The position numbers and the translations under genes were made by a program. Positions 4,591-8,798 of a DNA stretch of 8,798 nucleotides are shown here, one piece after another. The notes beneath the pieces are model-generated. The model was not told where the DNA came from and ran no database searches. It was given only the letters and a program-made list of their open reading frames with translations. Each line of letters starts with the position of its first letter. Positions within the stretch are counted from its first letter, which is position 1. Source of the DNA: Gammaproteobacteria bacterium (GTDB lineage: Bacteria > Pseudomonadota > Gammaproteobacteria > Steroidobacterales > Steroidobacteraceae); assembly GCA_030043215.1 (NCBI GenBank), contig JASHYG010000128.1, positions 1 through 8,798 of the forward strand, read 5' to 3'.

Positions 4591-6324
4591 CTAGCTGCCG
4601 TTGGAACTCGCAGCTTCCGGCACGCGTCGGTACGGCAAATACCGAGGCGTCCACATATTGGCGAGGATCCGCCGCTCCATCTCCCCGTCGCTGAGATCTT
4701 GCACCAGCCCTTCGCGTTGCGCTTCCCGCGCGACGGCAATGGCCACGTGGCGCGATACGGTGCGCACCTCACCCGGGGAGGGAAGGAGCGGCGCTGCGGC
4801 GTCCCGGCATGCGGGCGCGAGCTCGCTCAACGCGCGCGCTGCCGCGACGAACATCCCATCGGTGATGCGCGGGGCCTGCACGGCAATCACGCCAAGGCCT
4901 ACCCCGGGAAAGATGTAGGCGTTGTTGCACTGGGCAATCTCGAAGCGCCGGCCACCGTATTCAACGGGATCGAACGGACTGCCGGTCGCCACCACCGCAC
5001 GTCCTTCGGTCCACCGGATCGCATCCGCAGGCAATACCTCACACTTCGACGTCGGATTGGAGAGCGGGAAGATCACGGGACGCTCGACGTGACGAGCCAT
5101 CTCGCGCACGATCTGCTCGTCGAAGGCGCCTGCCAGCGCGGCCGTCCCGATCAAAATCGTCGGTTTCACGTGTCGCACGACGTCGAGGAGCGTCGGTGCC
5201 TCAGCTTGACTCCAACCGCGAGTGCGCTCGACCGGTTGCGCATAGAGTCTCTTTGACGCATCGAGATCGCGACGCCCGTCGTGCACCAATCCTTGGCTGT
5301 CGACGAGCCATACTCGGGCCTTCGCTTCGGCAATCGACAGGCCGTCCGTCCCCATGGCCGTGATGATCTGGCCTGCAATGCCCGCGGCCGCCGAGCCCGC
5401 GCCGAGCAGGACCACACGCTGCTCGCTCATCCGCGTGCGCGTGACCGCCGTCGCAGCCATGACGCCGGCCAACGTCACGGCCCCGGTACCCTGAATATCG
5501 TCGTTGAAGGAGCAGACTCGTTTGCAATAGCGCTCGAGCAGGCGTGCGGCGTTGTTCTTCGCAAAATCCTCCCATTGCAGGAGCACTGCTGGAAACCGCT
5601 TTTGCAGGGCGCTCACGAACATTTCGACGAACGCGTCGTACTCCGCGCCGCGTACCCGCTCGTGGCGCCATCCGAGATACAGCGGATCGTTCAGCAGATC
5701 CGGGTTATTGGTTCCGGCATCGAGATAGACCGGTAATGTCGCGGCCGGGTGAATCCCCGCGCAGACGGTATAGAGCGCGAGCTTCCCCACGGGAATGCCC
5801 ATGCCGCCAACACCCAGGTCACCCAGTCCGAGGATGCGCTCCCCGTCGGTGACGCAGATCACATCGACATCGTCATCGACGCTCGCGAGGACCTCACCGA
5901 TCTTGTCCCGCTGCGGGTAAGAGATATAGAGCCCGCGCGGACGGTGATAGATGCGGCTGTATACCTGGCAGGCCGCTCCAACCACCGGGGTGTAGATGGT
6001 CGGCATCATCTCCTTGAGATGCTTGCTGACCAGCCCGTAGAAAGCGGTCTCGTTGCGGTCTTGGAGCGCGATCAGGAACGCGTAGCGCTCGAGATCCGAG
6101 GTCTTCTTCGCGTAATTGCCGTAGATGCGCTCCAGCTGGGCGTCCAGCGTCGAGACGGCGGGAGGCAGCAGCCCGTCGAGACCGAACGCGCGGCGCTCCT
6201 CCTCCGTGAACGCAGTTCCCTTGTTCAACATCGAGTGGGCAAGTAGCGCGCGCCCACTCGTCGCCGTGGCCAGATAGGTCTCGTCGGCCGCGCCATTGCG
6301 GCATATCGAAAACGATCTGCTCAA
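4591..6324 (-). CDS. maeA: Malic enzyme, NAD-type (oxaloacetate-decarboxylating malate dehydrogenase)
   Basis: This cytosolic enzyme converts malate plus NAD+ to pyruvate, CO2 and NADH, linking the TCA cycle to pyruvate. With the TTG at 6324 as residue 1 it has 577 residues, close to the 565 of E. coli SfcA/MaeA, which it resembles throughout ([54 protein letters not shown]). Catalytic Tyr111 lies in IYTPVVG and Lys181 in GIPVGKL. The metal ligands are Glu252/Asp253 (QWEDF) and Asp275/Asp276 (FNDD). The dinucleotide loop is LGAGSAAAG (307-315). Preference for NAD is inferred from the SfcA-like family, not from a tested residue. The TTG has GGGGGA just upstream. The frame stays open to a GTG at 6426 without a ribosome site, and those extra 34 residues do not look conserved. 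The final residues are Ser/Gly-rich, as expected. Confidence 0.9.
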   Translation of the reverse strand: MSRSFSICRNGAADETYLATATSGRALLAHSMLNKGTAFTEEERRAFGLDGLLPPAVSTLDAQLERIYGNYAKKTSDLERYAFLIALQDRNETAFYGLVSKHLKEMMPTIYTPVVGAACQVYSRIYHRPRGLYISYPQRDKIGEVLASVDDDVDVICVTDGERILGLGDLGVGGMGIPVGKLALYTVCAGIHPAATLPVYLDAGTNNPDLLNDPLYLGWRHERVRGAEYDAFVEMFVSALQKRFPAVLLQWEDFAKNNAARLLERYCKRVCSFNDDIQGTGAVTLAGVMAATAVTRTRMSEQRVVLLGAGSAAAGIAGQIITAMGTDGLSIAEAKARVWLVDSQGLVHDGRRDLDASKRLYAQPVERTRGWSQAEAPTLLDVVRHVKPTILIGTAALAGAFDEQIVREMARHVERPVIFPLSNPTSKCEVLPADAIRWTEGRAVVATGSPFDPVEYGGRRFEIAQCNNAYIFPGVGLGVIAVQAPRITDGMFVAAARALSELAPACRDAAAPLLPSPGEVRTVSRHVAIAVAREAQREGLVQDLSDGEMERRILANMWTPRYLPYRRVPEAASSNGS

Positions 6325-6576
6325 TGAATCCCCCGGTTCGTCGTCAACCCTCGATTGAACGCCGAACCCCGTCCGATGTCCAGTGCCGTCCCGGGGTCTG
6401 GCGGGATTTCCCACGGTGGCACGCACGCACGCTGCGAGAAGGCCAGCGGATCACCGGCCGGGCACATCATATTTTCCGCCGCAGCACAGCGATGTGGGGC
6501 CTCAGGGCTGTCCGAACCCGCCGGCGGCCGACCCCTCGGCTATCAGTTCGAGCCTGCCCTCCGCCAAGCATAAATG
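6325..6576. other. Gene-free stretch between hipA and malic enzyme
   Basis: These 252 bases hold no convincing gene. The malic enzyme frame extends open to 6426 but lacks a ribosome site and family similarity there. A TATGAT box at 6471-6466 on the minus strand follows an AAAA run and could be the -10 of the malic enzyme promoter, with a leader of about 135 bases, but no acceptable -35 box sits 16-18 bp away. No clear terminator for hipA is visible. Confidence 0.5.
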
Positions 6577-7890
6577 TCAGCCGAGATCGACGGACGTCAC
6601 CTGGGGCGCCATCTCGGTGAGCCTCATGGCCTGGCGTCGAACGAATTCGGCTATTCGCACGACGAAGGCTTTCTCTTCCAGCTGATAGGCGGGCTCGGCC
6701 GCCTGCAGGGCGGCCGCCTCGCTTGCGCGCGCTCCGAGTCGTCGCATTTCTCGAGTCAGCAAGCTGCGCGGAATTCCCGTGTGCGCGGCGAATGCGGCCC
6801 AATCGTAGGGACGTATTAGATCCGGCTCGAATTCATCGCCGAAGGCCATGGCCAGCTCGTGATCGAGACTGCCGTATTGGACGACGCTGACCAGATCGTA
6901 ATACGGCGCGAGCGCCAGTCCCGCGGGGTTACAAAAAAATGAGACATTCTTGCCATGAGCGTCGGAGTTTCCGATGAGGTACTGAAAGAGCCCCCAGCGC
7001 AAGAGTGCGAGGCGAGTGACGGCCTTCTCGACCGTACGATCAGCGATGGAAAACAATCGGCTGAAACTGACGCCGTCACGAATGTCGCGAACGTCGCGTC
7101 CGGATCCGAAGTTGCGCTCATATTTGTATGAGACGGGGAAATCGAGTGCCTGGCAGGCATCGATGACGTGCAGGCGACGCACGTGCTGCGGTGTCTCGCG
7201 CACCCGATCGAATCGCTCGACGATCAATATGGGATCGGGCACGCGCAAGATCGATACGGACGCAGCGGAGAGCCCCAGCCGGCGCGCAAGGCTCATGCTG
7301 AAATGCTCGTTCGCGACGAGCATCGGCAATCGAGTGTCGGCCGATTCGGGTTTTAGAATGTGCGTCGAGGCGAGCTCGCCCTCGACCAGGTACATTCGAT
7401 TTTCCTGGTCCAGGTAAACGGCGAGCTTGTCCTGGTACCCCGCAATCGACATTCGCACGCGGCCGTCCCAGACCGCAAACGGAACGTGTGCTCGCTCGCC
7501 GATACGCTGCTCGAGTTCCTGCTCGCGAATTTCCCGGCGGGTGGTTTCTTTGAGCTGCGTTGCCTCTCCCGCTCGGAACGAAAGCGCTCCCGAGGTCTCC
7601 TGGCCCAGCGCGCGGATCAAGCCGTACAGATTGTTCTTGGACACCTGCAGCGTCGTCGAGACGATGTCGAGGGCACGGCCCTCGGGGAGAAGGTTTTCCA
7701 GGAATCGCCGCACCGTACCCGACGATGCAGCCTGCCCCAGCATCGGGATGTGGGGTGAAATCGAGTAAGAGGCGGTCCGTTCACGCCACTCGTCCGCGTA
7801 CTGGAACGAAAAACGGTCATCGAGAGATTCATATCCGACCGTTCCGACCTGGGCGGCGGAATCAAACACGTTCAGAGCGTGCACGCTCAT
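6577..7890 (-). CDS. hipA: HipA-family serine/threonine kinase toxin
   Basis: This 437-residue protein matches full-length HipA (about 440), the kinase toxin that in E. coli phosphorylates glutamyl-tRNA synthetase and causes growth arrest and persistence. The N-terminal domain includes RRFLENLLPEGRA (61-73). Ser148 in MSIAGYQDKLAVY corresponds to the autophosphorylated Ser150 of E. coli. Lys180 in STHILKP is the ATP-binding lysine. ERFDR (225-229), the catalytic GNSDAHGKN (307-315, Asp310) and the metal-binding Asp332 in PYYDLVS are all present, so the kinase looks active. The substrate may differ from that of E. coli. Its ATG overlaps the hipB stop codon (ATGA), placing it second in a hipBA operon. 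No frameshift or truncation is seen. Confidence 0.92.
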   Translation of the reverse strand: MSVHALNVFDSAAQVGTVGYESLDDRFSFQYADEWRERTASYSISPHIPMLGQAASSGTVRRFLENLLPEGRALDIVSTTLQVSKNNLYGLIRALGQETSGALSFRAGEATQLKETTRREIREQELEQRIGERAHVPFAVWDGRVRMSIAGYQDKLAVYLDQENRMYLVEGELASTHILKPESADTRLPMLVANEHFSMSLARRLGLSAASVSILRVPDPILIVERFDRVRETPQHVRRLHVIDACQALDFPVSYKYERNFGSGRDVRDIRDGVSFSRLFSIADRTVEKAVTRLALLRWGLFQYLIGNSDAHGKNVSFFCNPAGLALAPYYDLVSVVQYGSLDHELAMAFGDEFEPDLIRPYDWAAFAAHTGIPRSLLTREMRRLGARASEAAALQAAEPAYQLEEKAFVVRIAEFVRRQAMRLTEMAPQVTSVDLG

Positions 7891-8138
7891 CGTCGCGCAC
7901 GCTCGTCCTTGTCGATGACGAGCATGGCCAAGCCCAGGCCGTCGAGGACCTTGAGCACTCGATCGGTGGCGACTCCCGATTTGCCGTTTTCCAATCGAGA
8001 GAGAAGGTCCACGGATACGCCGCAGAGAGCCGCGGCATCGTCGATTCGCAGGTGGCTGGCTTTACGTTTTTCCCGGATAGCTCGGCCGAGGTCCAGCAAG
8101 GAGAGCATCGGTGTTTCGAGATATTGGAAACTGCCCAT
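7887..8138 (-). CDS. hipB: HipB-like XRE-family antitoxin and repressor
   Basis: This 83-residue protein has one Cro/C1-type helix-turn-helix: LGRAIREKRKASHLRIDDAAALCGVSVDLLSRLENGKSGVATDRVLKVLDGLGL (about residues 17-70), with the RLENGKS signature at 48-54. The short tail LVIDKDERARR would contact HipA. I chose ATG 8138, which has GGAG seven bases upstream. The frame extends to a GTG at 8159 lacking a site of its own and lying among the operator repeats. The stop overlaps the hipA start by four bases. It should hold HipA inactive and, with HipA, repress the promoter at 8178-8207 by binding the TTATATT-containing repeats on either side. Confidence 0.9.
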   Translation of the reverse strand: MGSFQYLETPMLSLLDLGRAIREKRKASHLRIDDAAALCGVSVDLLSRLENGKSGVATDRVLKVLDGLGLAMLVIDKDERARR

Positions 8139-8162
8139 CGAGACACTCCACCGATACACTTA

Positions 8163-8229
8163 TTTCGCAATATAAGAAATATAAGTGCATCGAGGGGTCC
8201 GAGTCAAACTAATTTCTTATATTACGAAA
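8163..8229. promoter_or_regulatory. Long inverted repeat flanking the hipBA promoter (putative HipB operators)
   Basis: TTTCGCAATATAAGAAAT at 8163-8180 and ATTTCTTATATTACGAAA at 8212-8229 are inverted copies matching at 17 of 18 positions, with centres 49 bp apart. One arm covers the -10 box and likely transcription start, and the other lies just upstream of the -35 box. A second symmetric pair, CACTTAT (8157-8163) and ATAAGTG (8181-8187), surrounds the inner arm, and CTTATATT occurs twice in tandem on the minus strand there. This AT-rich block stands out from the GC-rich surroundings. Cooperative binding and DNA bending by HipB, as in E. coli, is the likely reading. Confidence 0.7.
8178..8207 (-). 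promoter_or_regulatory. hipBA promoter
   Basis: On the minus strand TTGACT (8207-8202, 5 of 6 to the -35 consensus) is followed after 18 bp by TATATT (8183-8178, 5 of 6 to the -10 consensus). It points at hipB, whose ribosome site GGAG lies about 30 bp downstream. This is the best sigma-70 promoter in the window. Confidence 0.65.
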
Positions 8230-8262
8230 CTCTCCCGCTCGGCATGTGCCGCGTGCGCTCCG

Positions 8263-8760
8263 CTACAGCACCGCCGGGGCGTCAGGCAGCTCGTCGCGCT
8301 CGCCCGCGCGGGCGGGGAAGTGCTCCGCCAAGCAGGCCGTCACCATTTGAATGCCGCCGATCGCGCCGGCCTCGTACTTTCCCTCTTTGAAGGCAGCCTG
8401 CATCTTGCGGCAGATCCCTTCCCAGCCTTCCGATCCGATCCGGGCATGCGCACCGCGGTCGGCAACGATCTCGACGGCACGGTCGGCAAGCAGCAGGTAG
8501 ATCAGCACGCCATTGCGGTACTCGGTATCCCACATGCGCAGCAGCGAGAACACCTCGAGCGCGCGCTCACGGGGCGATTGTCCGCGATAGAGGCGCGCAC
8601 CGTGCAGCGCACCTTCCACGGCGAAGCGGATCTCTCCGACGTGCTGCGTTCTGCTCTCCCGGATCGCGCGCTCGATCGCCTCGAGGGTCGCGCGCGGGAA
8701 GGCCCGCCGGAGCCGCCACGGTGTCGTCATCAGATGCCTGAGCAGCCGCCCGAAGCTCAT
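8263..8760 (-). CDS. TPM-domain protein, small cytoplasmic type
   Basis: This 165-residue protein carries a TPM fold (formerly DUF477) over residues 22-150, recognised by RAIRESRTQHVGEIRFAVEG (31-50), the AREL-like ERALEVFSLLRMWDTEYRNGVLIYLLLADRAVEIVADRG segment (66-103) and HARIGSEGWEGICRKMQAAFKEG (105-127). There is no signal peptide or membrane segment; the shorter partner of YgcG-like TPM proteins usually lacks them. The molecular role of the family is not settled; plant TLP18.3 is an acid phosphatase linked to photosystem repair. The start is two bases after the stop of a gene ending GFGGGGASGSW, the typical tail of the longer TPM protein. This supports the common lemA - long TPM - short TPM operon, with lemA predicted beyond the window. 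The protein ends about 55 bp before the hipBA promoter region. Confidence 0.85.
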   Translation of the reverse strand: MSFGRLLRHLMTTPWRLRRAFPRATLEAIERAIRESRTQHVGEIRFAVEGALHGARLYRGQSPRERALEVFSLLRMWDTEYRNGVLIYLLLADRAVEIVADRGAHARIGSEGWEGICRKMQAAFKEGKYEAGAIGGIQMVTACLAEHFPARAGERDELPDAPAVL

Positions 8761-8762
8761 CG

Positions 8763-8798
8763 CTACCAGCTGCCCGAGGCTCCACCGCCTCCGAAGCC
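8763..8798 (-). CDS. C-terminal tail of a YgcG-like TPM protein (partial)
   Basis: Eleven codons and a TAG stop (8765-8763) are visible, encoding GFGGGGASGSW. A glycine-rich tail ending G-x-W is the hallmark of the exported, membrane-anchored TPM proteins of the YgcG type. Here it lies two bases before the start of a short TPM gene, its usual neighbour. The rest of the gene is outside the window. Confidence 0.6.
   Translation of the reverse strand, partial: GFGGGGASGSW

Noticed and set aside
8235..8255. CGGC-ATGT-GCCG hairpin after the TPM gene as a terminator
   Set aside because: The stem is only four base pairs with no T-run, so it is not distinguishable from chance in GC-rich DNA.
1..8798. 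CRISPR array, tRNA, rRNA, insertion sequence or integrase
   Set aside because: No regularly spaced direct repeats with unique spacers, no tRNA-like folds and no transposase or integrase motifs were found; the only tandem repeats are the coding heptads at 90-173.

Overview
GC-rich bacterial DNA, most likely a chromosomal segment of a proteobacterium. The SfcA-type malic enzyme, the arylmalonate-decarboxylase relative and the hipBA layout all fit beta- or gammaproteobacteria, but nothing here fixes the genus. Every supportable gene lies on the minus strand, so transcription runs from high to low coordinates. The long plus-strand open frames are antisense shadows of GC-rich genes.

Layout in the direction of transcription: (1) the Gly-rich tail of a YgcG-like TPM protein (8763-8798, cut by the window edge), then a small TPM-domain protein (8263-8760). 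(2) A hipBA module (HTH antitoxin 7887-8138, Ser/Thr kinase toxin 6577-7890) behind a strong promoter flanked by a long inverted repeat. (3) A gene-free stretch of about 250 bp, then a malic enzyme (4591-6324). (4) A vapBC pair (4254-4469 and 3863-4267) whose toxin stop codon overlaps the start region of a Tat-exported arylmalonate-decarboxylase-like enzyme (3027-3863). (5) A Phd/PIN toxin-antitoxin pair (2664-2903 and 2266-2667) with a promoter that predicts a leaderless antitoxin mRNA. (6) An exported PQQ-type beta-propeller dehydrogenase (613-2232). (7) A 34-bp perfect palindrome, then an exported Pro/Tyr-rich repeat protein (1-479) that runs off the left edge.

The striking feature is three unrelated type II toxin-antitoxin modules (HipBA, VapBC, Phd-PIN) within about 5.9 kb, interleaved with metabolic genes. 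Each has its own recognisable symmetric operator-like DNA at its promoter. The metabolic genes do not form an obvious single pathway. Two of the enzymes (the decarboxylase homologue and the quinoprotein) are predicted to act outside the cytoplasm, and the malic enzyme acts inside it. The most unusual single item is the Tat-targeted arylmalonate-decarboxylase homologue, which keeps the single catalytic Cys and the oxyanion-hole residues of the family and may be translationally coupled to a VapC toxin.
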